A model generated the notes under the pieces. That model saw only the letters and a list, made by a program, of their open reading frames with translations, was not told the origin of the DNA and did not search any database. 16,980 nucleotides of DNA from CAYMQB01 sp964392665 (lineage in GTDB: Bacteria; Hydrothermota; E44-bin80): the NCBI GenBank assembly GCA_964392665.1, contig CAYMQB010000051.1, positions 1 to 16,980 on the forward strand, written 5' to 3'. Below, piece by piece: positions 7,900 through 14,574 of the stretch. Within the stretch, counting starts at the first letter, position 1, and each line of letters begins with the position of its first letter. Made by a program: the position numbers and the translations under genes.

Positions 7900-9088
7900 T
7901 TTCGATGAGATTCAATAGAGTTTGTTTTGTCCTTGTTTTGCAAAGCGATTTACCGGTATAGATATATTCTTCGGCAAGCAATCTACCATTATAGTTTGAA
8001 GCCATAGTTCGTGTATATGCACCGCTGTTTTGTATGACAAGATAGTCACCTATTTTAAGTGAAGGAAGAGAGTAAGTGCCAAATTCATTCGAATTCTCGC
8101 AAAGGGGTCCTGTAATACGCGATTTCTTTTTTCGCCCATTCCTTCTTGTAAGCAGCTCGATGTGGTGGTGTGCCCTGTATATTGCAGGTCTTGGGTTTTC
8201 CGTCATTCCTGCATCTACTATGTAGAGCGGGGTTCTATTTCTCATCTTTTTCGATATTATTCTCGTCAAGATAAAACCTGCATTAGCAATTATGAATCTA
8301 CCCGGTTCAACGAAGAGTTTCACATTGTTTTTTTGTGCTATCCTGTAGTAAGTTTCCTGTATCTGGGTAAAGTTAAGTTTTTCATCGGACTTCGAGTATT
8401 GTATTCCAAATCCTCCACCGAGATTGAGGTAATCCATTTTAATTCCCATTTTCCTTAAAGTTCTCAATATGCTTGCGCAATTTTTCGCTGCCTTTATGAA
8501 TGGAGAAGAAGATAGTATCTGAGAACCAATGTGGGAATGCAGACCAACTAATTTAGCATATTTAAACTTTTTCGCAAGTTTTATGACCTTTGTAAGTTCG
8601 TTCACTTCAATACCGAATTTGCTCAATGGAGCGCCTGTCGAGAGATGCGTATGGGTTCCCGCAAAGATTGAAGGGTTTAAACGCACGAAGAGTTTTATCT
8701 CTTTTTTCTTTTTCTTTGCACAGTGTTCCAGTAGTTTTGCCTGGTCAATTGCTTCAAAATTAAACAGTGTAATACCATTTATGAGAGCATAATCGATGTC
8801 TTGTTTTGTTCGTGCAATGCTATTGTATAGGATTCTATCGGGTTCAAATCCTGCTTTAAGTGACAGAAAGATTTCTCCCGGTGATACAACTTCAACACCA
8901 AGGGACTGCCTGCGAATAAGTTTGAGGACGGAGACAGAGGAATTCGCTTTGGCAGCATAAAGGATTTCCGTATTGCCACGATAAAAAACCTTTTTAAGTA
9001 TCTCAATGTTACTATTTATTTTGTTTTCATCGTAGACATACGAAGGAGTATTAAGTTTTAATAACTTTCGAGCATCCTTTCTTAGCAT
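7886..9088 (-). CDS. lysA: Diaminopimelate decarboxylase
   Basis: The protein (400 residues from this start) is a fold-III PLP enzyme that decarboxylates meso-diaminopimelate to L-lysine, the last step of the pathway. Markers are TPSYVYDENKI near the N-terminus, YAAKAN with the PLP lysine at residue 47, GVEVVSPGEI, SKFGIE, HSHIGSQI, LNLGGGFGI, VEPGRFI, GPLCENSNEF (the cysteine expected from the partner subunit's active site) and NSGAYTRTMASNYNGR near the C-terminus. I chose the ATG at 9088: it gives the usual N-terminus and has AAAGG about ten bases upstream. An in-frame TTG at 9130 is possible but lacks a good ribosome site. Its 3' end overlaps the aspartate kinase start. It is the first gene of a two-gene lysine unit with its own promoter. 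Confidence 0.93.
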   Translation of the reverse strand: MLRKDARKLLKLNTPSYVYDENKINSNIEILKKVFYRGNTEILYAAKANSSVSVLKLIRRQSLGVEVVSPGEIFLSLKAGFEPDRILYNSIARTKQDIDYALINGITLFNFEAIDQAKLLEHCAKKKKKEIKLFVRLNPSIFAGTHTHLSTGAPLSKFGIEVNELTKVIKLAKKFKYAKLVGLHSHIGSQILSSSPFIKAAKNCASILRTLRKMGIKMDYLNLGGGFGIQYSKSDEKLNFTQIQETYYRIAQKNNVKLFVEPGRFIIANAGFILTRIISKKMRNRTPLYIVDAGMTENPRPAIYRAHHHIELLTRRNGRKKKSRITGPLCENSNEFGTYSLPSLKIGDYLVIQNSGAYTRTMASNYNGRLLAEEYIYTGKSLCKTRTKQTLLNLIENEKY

Positions 9089-9090
9089 CT

Positions 9091-9147
9091 TTAAGTTGCC
9101 TTTCTCTTCTTCGTAAGTACTGATTTGCAACTTGACCGCTCGTTCAT
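9091..9147 (-). CDS. Possible leader ORF upstream of lysA
   Basis: An 18-codon ORF reads MNERSSCKSVLTKKRKAT and stops two bases before the lysA ATG (TAA-AG-ATG). Four of its residues are Lys and two are Arg. It lies directly downstream of the predicted promoter with an expected 5' leader of only about 9 nt, so it would be the first ORF on the mRNA. It has no Shine-Dalgarno. It could couple lysA translation to lysine or arginine supply, or be chance. Confidence 0.3.
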   Translation of the reverse strand: MNERSSCKSVLTKKRKAT

Positions 9148-9162
9148 TTTTTTACAGATGGC

Positions 9163-9190
9163 ATAATATCATATAAATAAAAAAAATCAA
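9163..9190 (-). promoter_or_regulatory. Sigma70-like promoter for lysA-lysC
   Basis: On the minus strand TTGATT (9190-9185) is followed by a 16-bp spacer and TATTAT (9168-9163). A start site about 7 nt further on leaves a short leader before the candidate leader ORF and lysA, too short for a lysine riboswitch. Confidence 0.6.
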
Positions 9191-9214
9191 GTTTAAAAAG
9201 GGAAACCCATTGGA

Positions 9215-9237
9215 ACATCTCATATTTAACGAGATGT
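9215..9237 (-). terminator. Inverted repeat after the EamA gene, possible terminator
   Basis: A perfect 7-bp inverted repeat (ACATCTC / GAGATGT, 9-nt loop) lies 16 nt past the transporter stop and before the lysA promoter. On the minus strand a T-run (CCCTTTTT) comes only some 10 nt later, so it is a weak candidate terminator. Confidence 0.35.
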
Positions 9238-9253
9238 ATAAGCTACTTTTTCA

Positions 9254-10150
9254 TTATCCAAAAAATACAATGAAGCTACCCAGAACTGCAAAGAATAGTG
9301 CAAAGATTTTACGAGGAGTAATCGATTCATGGAGTATCAGTGCTGCAAAAAGGAAAACAAAAAGAGTACTCGTCTGGTTTAGAGCAGATGCAATAGATGC
9401 ATTAGCATATTTCATTCCTGCAAGCCAGATAAACATCGCAAAGTATGCTCCCAGAAAGGAGCCACTCAACATATAGACCCAGGATTTCTTTGATTTGAGA
9501 GATGCAATTATCTTGCGACGCTGTGGATGAATTGCGGTAATGAGTATGAGACTTGTCGAAGCTCCAAGCAGACGGACCTCAGTTGCCCACAGTAACGGGC
9601 TTTTGTTGAGCAAGGGTTTTATCATTACAATTCCAATTGCCATTGCGGCAGTTGCAATAACTCCGTAGAGGATTCCCAAAAGTAGATGCTTTCTTCCAAG
9701 TTGCCCGTTCTTTTTTGCCTGGGTGGTAATCAGAACAGCAGCGACAATTATAATGGCACCTATAATTTGCAGCAAAGTTAATCGTTCACCAAGCCAGAGC
9801 ATTGAAAGAGCAATAATAAAAGGGCTGTATAAAGATACAATTATTGCTGAAAGACCTGCGCCGAGTATATTAAGGCTTTTAAACAGAAGGGTATCGCCAA
9901 TACCGATTCCAATGAATCCGCTTAATATAAGAAGAAAGTAATCGCCTGCAGGAACAGCGCGGAACAAAGTTTCCTTGAAAATCAGCATAGTGGGGATAAA
10001 AAGAGTGGCTGCAAGAGTGTTTTTAAATAAATTCAATGCAAGAGGACGAACGTTTTCTCCGCTTTTCTTGAACAGAACAACTGCTAATGCCCAGATAATT
10101 GCAGTTAGTAGAGATAGAGTTTCTCCAAAATAAGGGAAAGGAGTGTGCAT
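9254..10150 (-). CDS. EamA/DMT-superfamily membrane transporter
   Basis: The 298-residue protein has about ten hydrophobic segments arranged as two repeats of the EamA fold (about residues 12-144 and 156-297), the standard size and shape of drug/metabolite transporters. Typical pieces are LLTAIIWALAVVLFKK, the LYSPFIIALSMLWLGERLTLLQIIGAIIIVAAV block closing repeat 1, and ASALNQTSTLFVFLFAALILHESITPRKIFALFFAVLGSF closing repeat 2. It sits in the inner membrane and probably exports or exchanges a small metabolite; family members move amino acids, nucleotides or drugs and the substrate cannot be read. It follows the propeller-like secreted protein by 34 nt with a weak ribosome site, so it is probably in that transcript. 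The next genes downstream make lysine, which fits an amino-acid exporter but does not prove it. Confidence 0.9.
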   Translation of the reverse strand: MHTPFPYFGETLSLLTAIIWALAVVLFKKSGENVRPLALNLFKNTLAATLFIPTMLIFKETLFRAVPAGDYFLLILSGFIGIGIGDTLLFKSLNILGAGLSAIIVSLYSPFIIALSMLWLGERLTLLQIIGAIIIVAAVLITTQAKKNGQLGRKHLLLGILYGVIATAAMAIGIVMIKPLLNKSPLLWATEVRLLGASTSLILITAIHPQRRKIIASLKSKKSWVYMLSGSFLGAYFAMFIWLAGMKYANASIASALNQTSTLFVFLFAALILHESITPRKIFALFFAVLGSFIVFFG

Positions 10151-10184
10151 AGGGGTTATAATCTATTCATCATTGAGTTGATTT

Positions 10185-11234
10185 CTATTTAATGAAAATA
10201 ACTTTCTCAACAGGAGTCTTATATCCGCATTCAAATCTTGCAAAGTAGATACCCTGGTTCAGAGTATTTCCTTTATCATCTTTGCCATCCCAGGATACTT
10301 CAGAAATCGGAAATTTGAAATTAGAAATTGGGAAATTCCTGACAACCCGTCCACTTATATCACAAATACACAGGGTAGTTGGAAATTCGGAAATTTCGGG
10401 ATTTCCATTTTCCATTTTCGTGTTTTCTGAAATTTGTATTCTTATTTTCACCTTGTCACTGAATGGATTTGGCGATATTGATGTAAATCGAGGAGGTTTC
10501 TTGCATGAGGTTTTTTTTGATTCTTCATCGATTCCTGCAAGAGAAACCATGCAGGTTCCCCAACCAATGAATGATGGTTCGAGGTATTGATCTATTGCAG
10601 TTCCTTCATAATCGAATTTATATATGTATCCGAGACTTCCATCGATAGCCTCGGCTGTCCAGAAATACTGACCGTCGAACCATAATCCTCTGCAATCAGG
10701 AGTTGGGGGTGTGAAAGCATTTGATGGAACCTCGGTAATAGTGGGCCATCCTGAGATATTCCAGCATCTTACCTGGTTTGTATCGTTGAGTGTCCAGTAA
10801 TATGTTCCGTCCCATGCAGCACCCAGAACATATTCGTCAAAACTTGCAGTTCCATCCTTATTGCCGTTTATGTCGTAACGATTAAGATCCCATTCATCCA
10901 GATAGAAGTAATTTCCATCGAAACAAAGGTCATAACAATAGTAAAGAGAGATGTCAAATATTACGGTTTCGAGATTTCCAGTATACGGGTCGAACTTGTA
11001 AACCAGCGGGCAGAATGCTTCTGCGACATAGACTTCATTGTTCACGACCTCCAAACCACACAAACGAACATCCGAGTAATCGTAATGTTTAAATTCAGTT
11101 CCGTTCATATGGAGAAGGTATAGGCGCGAGTTAAAATTTTGATGTGCTGTGTAAACGATGAAATCTTCTGCAAAAGACGATGTGACTGAGGCAATGCAAG
11201 CAAGAACCATAAATAACGGTATAGCTTTTTTCAT
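10185..11234 (-). CDS. Secreted propeller-like protein with C-terminal sorting domain
   Basis: The 349-residue protein starts with a clear signal peptide (MKKAIPLFMVLACIASVTSSFAE). I chose this ATG over a TTG nine codons upstream because AAGGGG lies just before it and the signal peptide begins here. The middle has repeated strands of one kind (CFDGNYFYLDEWDLNRYD, AAWDGTYYWTLNDTNQVRCW, LWFDGQYFWTAEAIDG), suggesting beta-propeller blades. The last 90 residues form a T9SS/FlgD-type sorting module: SISPNPFSDKVKIRI, CDISGRVVR, VSWDGKDDKGN, GIYFARF, ending in VIFIK. It is therefore probably exported and released or surface-anchored. Two low-complexity stretches (MENGNPEISEFPT and NFPISNFKFPISE) sit between the sorting-domain strands. 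Ligand or enzymatic role is unknown. Confidence 0.8.
   Translation of the reverse strand: MKKAIPLFMVLACIASVTSSFAEDFIVYTAHQNFNSRLYLLHMNGTEFKHYDYSDVRLCGLEVVNNEVYVAEAFCPLVYKFDPYTGNLETVIFDISLYYCYDLCFDGNYFYLDEWDLNRYDINGNKDGTASFDEYVLGAAWDGTYYWTLNDTNQVRCWNISGWPTITEVPSNAFTPPTPDCRGLWFDGQYFWTAEAIDGSLGYIYKFDYEGTAIDQYLEPSFIGWGTCMVSLAGIDEESKKTSCKKPPRFTSISPNPFSDKVKIRIQISENTKMENGNPEISEFPTTLCICDISGRVVRNFPISNFKFPISEVSWDGKDDKGNTLNQGIYFARFECGYKTPVEKVIFIK
10285..10370 (-). repeat. 86-bp sorting-domain repeat, copy 1
   Basis: This stretch is identical to 11390-11475 except for one base (t/c) by hand alignment. Both copies are inside the C-terminal sorting domains of neighbouring genes and encode the region from CDISGRVVR through SEVSWDG. 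It contains the GGAAATT-like simple repeat giving NFPISNFKFPIS. Confidence 0.9.
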
Positions 11235-11249
11235 ATCAAATTCCCCTTG

Positions 11250-11266
11250 CCCCTTTTTCAAAGGGG
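11250..11266. repeat. Short perfect inverted repeat
   Basis: CCCCTTT-TTC-AAAGGGG forms a 7-bp stem with a 3-nt loop in the gap between the Kelch gene and the next secreted-protein gene, just upstream of the latter's ribosome site. No T-run follows, so it is not a standard terminator; an mRNA stability or translation-modulating hairpin is possible. Confidence 0.5.
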
Positions 11267-11289
11267 GAATAAGTTCGGATTACTTGAGT

Positions 11290-12540
11290 CTAACGCACTA
11301 ACACCAGTTTGCTTGTCTTATTCAATTCTTTGCTGCTAATCTTTACAAGGTATGTTCCTCCAGGAAGTTTATTACCATTTGCATCCCTACCATCCCAGGA
11401 TACTTCAGAAACCGGAAATTTGAAATTAGAAATTGGGAAATTCCTGACAACCCGTCCACTTATATCACAAATACAGAGGGAAATTGGGAAATTTCTATTT
11501 TCTATTTTTCCAATTTCGGGAATTTTGTATCTTATTTCTGCTTTGCTTGTGAATGGATTGGGTGAAACGCTCAATTTCAGGTTTTCAGTCCCCTGTATTT
11601 GGTCATCTTCCGCTATAGAAACAGGGAATGAGCCTTCTTCTGTATAATTCAAAGCACCATTATTCCATCCACCGATGACATATACCTTGTTTCCGAATAG
11701 TGCTGTAGCAACCGATTGTCTTGGGAATTGCATAGAGCTTTCAGATGACCAGCTATTGTAGAAAGGATCGTAGACTTCGACTGTCGAAAAATAATTATAG
11801 TAATTATATCCTCCAACTGCATAAGCTTTATCACTATATGAGAAACCTCCGAGAGCATAGCGAGGGGTTGGCATATTGGTTTTCGTTGACCAGGTGTCAC
11901 TAATCGGGTCATAGCACTGATTTACACCTGTAACACCTGTTCCTATTGATGTAGAGCCACCAAATACATAAATTGTATCTTTGATTACCGCACAACCAGG
12001 TCCCATTCTTGCGGTTGGCATACTTGTTTTGGTTTGCCAGGGATTACCACCAGCCGTATCGGCTGAAGGACTGTATTCCTCAACTGTAGCGAATATAACT
12101 CCCGATATACTCATACCACCAATCACATATACCTTATTCTGAACAACTGCAGAGCAAATTGTATATCTCGGTGTCGGCATAGATGTTTTCGTCGTCCAGG
12201 TACCGGTTGCAGGATCATACTCCTCAACTGCACCAGTAGAGCCAGCCGAGCCACCTACCCAACCTCCTATGGCATAAAATTTTCCATTTACTGCAGCACA
12301 GCATAAGTGGGCACGTGCAATTTGCATATTTGACTTAGCTGACCAGGTATCATTCGCAGGGTCGTATATATAATTTGTAGTGTAACGATTTCCAGCGGAA
12401 TCGCGACCACCTATAACATAAACAGTATCATTTATTATTGCGCATCCACTACCGGCTAAGGCTTGAGGTATTGGTGTTTTCGTTGCCCAGCTGATCTGCC
12501 CCATAAGAGAACTTAAAAGAATAACAGCCAATAATTGCAT
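11290..12540 (-). CDS. Secreted Kelch-repeat protein with C-terminal sorting domain
   Basis: The 416-residue protein has a signal peptide (MQLLAVILLSSLMGQISWA) that lacks the usual basic N-terminal residue. Six Kelch repeats follow, each of the form 'A-V-NDKVYVIGG ... VEEYDPATGTWTTKTSMPTPR', enough for a six-bladed beta-propeller spanning about residues 20-310. The C-terminal 90 residues are the same sorting module as in the next gene: SVSPNPFTSKAEIRYK, CDISGRVVR, VSWDGRDANGN, TYLVKI, ending KLVLVR. It should be exported and displayed or released, probably as a binding scaffold; Kelch propellers are also found in galactose-oxidase-like enzymes, but I see no copper site. The ribosome site AAGGAGG and a good promoter lie directly upstream. 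It is likely the first gene of a unit with the propeller-like protein and the transporter. Confidence 0.9.
   Translation of the reverse strand: MQLLAVILLSSLMGQISWATKTPIPQALAGSGCAIINDTVYVIGGRDSAGNRYTTNYIYDPANDTWSAKSNMQIARAHLCCAAVNGKFYAIGGWVGGSAGSTGAVEEYDPATGTWTTKTSMPTPRYTICSAVVQNKVYVIGGMSISGVIFATVEEYSPSADTAGGNPWQTKTSMPTARMGPGCAVIKDTIYVFGGSTSIGTGVTGVNQCYDPISDTWSTKTNMPTPRYALGGFSYSDKAYAVGGYNYYNYFSTVEVYDPFYNSWSSESSMQFPRQSVATALFGNKVYVIGGWNNGALNYTEEGSFPVSIAEDDQIQGTENLKLSVSPNPFTSKAEIRYKIPEIGKIENRNFPISLCICDISGRVVRNFPISNFKFPVSEVSWDGRDANGNKLPGGTYLVKISSKELNKTSKLVLVR
11390..11475 (-). repeat. 86-bp sorting-domain repeat, copy 2
   Basis: Matches 10285-10370 with one mismatch (it changes Ile to Val in FP[I/V]SEV), while the sequence on both sides diverges. 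This points to a recent duplication or gene conversion confined to this part of the sorting domain. Confidence 0.9.
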
Positions 12541-12567
12541 CTTTCCTCCTTACTATTGATTTTCTTG

Positions 12568-12595
12568 ATTATAGATTTTTATCACAAAAAGTCAA
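12568..12595 (-). promoter_or_regulatory. Sigma70-like promoter for the Kelch gene
   Basis: On the minus strand TTGACT (12595-12590), a 16-bp spacer and a perfect TATAAT (12573-12568) lie 27 bp before the ATG, with AAGGAGG in between. Confidence 0.75.
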
Positions 12596-12615
12596 GAGGA
12601 AAATAGAAACAAAGG

Positions 12616-12741
12616 TCAGTGGGGTATGGGAATGTCAGTCTGGCAGTGGTCACAGTGCGCTACTTCCACTGGTCCATTAAGCATTACAGGGCTATCACAT
12701 TTCGGACACCTTATACTGCATTCTATCATTGCATTAAACAT
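12616..12741 (-). CDS. Small zinc-ribbon protein (41 residues)
   Basis: A 41-residue ORF contains two CxxC knuckles, CPKC and CDHC, 18 residues apart (RCPKCDSPVMLNGPVEV, then AHCDHCQTDIPIPH), which is the pattern of a small treble-clef or zinc-ribbon domain binding one Zn. A third possible start is the internal Met5. A GAGAG-like ribosome site is weak. The protein ends right after the ribbon, so it may be a stand-alone miniprotein or the 5' remnant of a longer gene whose N-terminus was a zinc ribbon. Copy 1 of the 137-bp repeat lies about 90 nt upstream and may supply its promoter. The Cys spacing makes chance unlikely. Confidence 0.6.
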   Translation of the reverse strand: MFNAMIECSIRCPKCDSPVMLNGPVEVAHCDHCQTDIPIPH

Positions 12742-12832
12742 TTAGCTCTCTTCTATTAAGGGTTATACAGTTTTTACAAACCTTGTTTTTACATCATCAT
12801 ACTGCCTGGTTCCATTCTGCATATCTTTTTGA

Positions 12833-12969
12833 AATTGTCAAGACCTTTTTGCATAGAAATGAGAAAACTTGGTTGATTTCCTCGTTTTCCCAGACATATG
12901 ATGCCTACCCCGTTTCAAAACCGAACATTGTCAAGCGTATTGCAATACCGTAACAATGATGGAGTTGGT
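12833..12969 (-). repeat. 137-bp direct repeat, copy 1
   Basis: This block aligns without gaps to 15737-15873 with 7 mismatches by hand (about 95 % identity), same orientation. It contains a 12-bp perfect palindrome GTATTGCAATAC (12937-12948) nested between CATTGT and ACAATG, and a TTGACA on the minus strand at its left end. Both copies also keep a 19-codon basic ORF (MSGKTRKSTKF...) on the minus strand. No transposase is encoded; it could be a small non-autonomous element or a dispersed regulatory repeat. Confidence 0.9.
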
Positions 12970-13127
12970 GGTAGATGTGTAGATGAGGGAAACTTCAACA
13001 ATCGAGCATTGACAGACTTGCTTCTATTTAAAACAACACCTACCCCCCAAATTTCCAGTACATGAATGAATTTGGTTAATGTAAAGAATTTTGTTAAAAA
13101 GGTATTATAAGGAGAAATGTCATCTCT

Positions 13128-13145
13128 GGTTTGTCTTGACAAACC
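13128..13145. promoter_or_regulatory. Inverted repeat overlapping a TTGACA, possible operator
   Basis: GGTTTGTC-TT-GACAAACC is a perfect 8-bp inverted repeat that includes a plus-strand TTGACA (13136-13141). TATACA follows after a short 15-bp spacer (13157-13162). It may be the promoter/operator of the beta-barrel gene starting at 13212. Confidence 0.4.
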
Positions 13146-13211
13146 GTAAAAATTTGTATACACAGTAATGTATATGATAAAAAATGCAAAAGTCAAAAAT
13201 CGTTTTTCATT

Positions 13212-13817
13212 TTGGCTGAAAATATTATTTTATTTATAATCTTTATTTTGTTTTCAAGTTTTCTCTATCCAAAGGGAATCGATGTTTGCTTATCTGGTGG
13301 TGCTGTTCTTCAAAATACTAATGATTATTTACAGATTAATAACTCTGGAGTACTAGCTGGTGGTTTTATAATTGGCTCGCTACAACTTTCTTACAAGGAC
13401 CTGACGAAAGGAGTTTATCCATTTACAAGCTTGGCATATTCCTTCCCAGGTGAAAGTGAACTTGGTGAACTTTCCATTTTATATGAAACGCTTTTGCTAA
13501 GCGGTGGATTTGGAAAACACTTTAAGATTGAAAATTCCAGTTTTGACATTCTGCTTTCGGTAGGAAATAGATGGCAGAAATATGATATTACATATTTCCC
13601 CGATGAGGTGTCATTTTCTCTCAATACAATACTACTGTCTATAGGAGGAAGAATTCGTTCACCATTATACAAACGGATTTATACAACTATTGGATATGAT
13701 TATCTTCGTGGTAAGAATCAACGTTTATCTGCTACTGGGAAACTTAATACAACCTTCGAACTCAAAACATATGGCAGTTTACATTTATGGACAGTAGGAC
13801 TTGGATTGGAATTTTGA
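13212..13817 (+). CDS. Predicted outer-membrane beta-barrel protein
   Basis: The protein is 201 residues from the TTG used here. It begins with a hydrophobic export signal (NIILFIIFILFSSFLYPKG) and continues as alternating strands (GVLAGGFIIGSLQLSYKD, GVYPFTSLAYSFPG, ILYETLLLSGGFGKHF, LNTILLSIGGRIRSPL, YTTIGYDYL, HLWTVGLGLEF). It ends in Phe, the usual last residue of BamA-inserted barrels. Some eight strands would give a small OmpA/OmpW-sized barrel in the outer membrane. I recognise no precise family. No ATG or Shine-Dalgarno fits: an ATG at 13174 opens a K-rich then hydrophobic start in another frame, so the start is uncertain and a small frameshift near the signal peptide is possible. It is the only plus-strand gene here and lies inside the pair of direct repeats. 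Confidence 0.65.
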   Translation: MAENIILFIIFILFSSFLYPKGIDVCLSGGAVLQNTNDYLQINNSGVLAGGFIIGSLQLSYKDLTKGVYPFTSLAYSFPGESELGELSILYETLLLSGGFGKHFKIENSSFDILLSVGNRWQKYDITYFPDEVSFSLNTILLSIGGRIRSPLYKRIYTTIGYDYLRGKNQRLSATGKLNTTFELKTYGSLHLWTVGLGLEF

Positions 13818-13856
13818 AAATAATCGACCAGCTGCGCCCAGATTGGTGCTGTAGTC

Positions 13857-14525
13857 TTATGCACAAAATTTTTCTAAAGTTTTCTTCAGAACATAATATG
13901 TGAGGGTTTGTCCTGTATATGCTCTCCAGAATGAGCGTTTTATCTGGAATAGCACATGAAAGCCCATTTTGACGAAGAAATTCTTTGCCGCATCTGACAT
14001 TGTCGAACATTGAATACCAGAAATTGCACTGTCTCGCAAATACTTGAAAAAGGTGTTAAGTAAATCCGAGCCAATGTGCAATCCCCTAAAATTTCTATCT
14101 ATATTGATGTGAAAGGTTGCAGGATATTCTTTCGCATAATTAGGTGTGGTCAATTCACCTTTCAGAAAACTTGCTGAGCAGTGCATGAGAAATTCTTGCA
14201 CCTTCCTGCTGTATAAGGTTCCTCTGTCAATTGCCTTTGTTCCTAAACGTGGGACAATTTTTGATGTGAAAATTCGATTCATCTTCGGAATATTTTTCGT
14301 GCCAAATATGTAGCCAATCACTTTTTCATTCAATACTGCAACGAAGCAAGACATAGGTTCATAGTCAGTGAAGTATAATGAAAGGGTGTCACAGAATATC
14401 TCTTTATCATCGAAAAATATACTGGCAGGTGAACCAAGAAAAGCCGTATCAAAAGTAATTCGTCTGATTGCTGCTCTGTCAGAAGGTATGAATTCCCTTA
14501 TTGTAATATCACTTTTTTTAACCAA
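13857..14525 (-). CDS. GNAT-family N-acetyltransferase
   Basis: The 222-residue protein shows the GNAT fold order: ITIREFIPSDRAAIRRITFDTAF (first strand and helix), CFVAVLNEKVIGYIFG (central strands), TFHINIDRNFRGLHIGSDLLNTFF with the acetyl-CoA pyrophosphate loop RGLHIG at 147-152 (a variant of the R/Q-x-x-G-x-G/A motif), then MSDAAKNFFVKMGFHV (motif B). A 65-residue insert lies between the central strands. It should transfer an acetyl group from acetyl-CoA to an amine; the acceptor is unknown. The only plausible start is a TTG right after an in-frame TAA, with no clear ribosome site, so the N-terminus may be slightly off. It follows the ATPase gene by 49 nt and may share its transcript. It converges with the beta-barrel gene. 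Confidence 0.85.
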   Translation of the reverse strand: MVKKSDITIREFIPSDRAAIRRITFDTAFLGSPASIFFDDKEIFCDTLSLYFTDYEPMSCFVAVLNEKVIGYIFGTKNIPKMNRIFTSKIVPRLGTKAIDRGTLYSRKVQEFLMHCSASFLKGELTTPNYAKEYPATFHINIDRNFRGLHIGSDLLNTFFKYLRDSAISGIQCSTMSDAAKNFFVKMGFHVLFQIKRSFWRAYTGQTLTYYVLKKTLEKFCA

Positions 14526-14574
14526 TGCTTATGTTTTTGATTTGTTAACTTTTTTATCCCAAATAGGGCTATCT

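Larger units (their letters stand above)
12742..13211. other. Intergenic stretch between divergent genes
   Basis: This 470-bp gap holds copy 1 of the 137-bp repeat (12833-12969), then about 160 bp of AT-rich sequence with no convincing gene, then an 18-bp inverted repeat overlapping a TTGACA (13128-13145) in front of the plus-strand gene. A minus-strand frame (12915-13196) runs through it but overlaps the repeat and has no ribosome site or protein-like pattern. Confidence 0.6.

Noticed and set aside
9089..9250. Lysine riboswitch upstream of lysA
   Set aside because: The predicted leader is too short and no multi-helix aptamer pattern is visible between the promoter and the start codon.
12915..13196. 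Minus-strand 93-residue frame over the intergenic region
   Set aside because: It runs through repeat copy 1 and the operator-like palindrome, has no Shine-Dalgarno and no recognisable domain.
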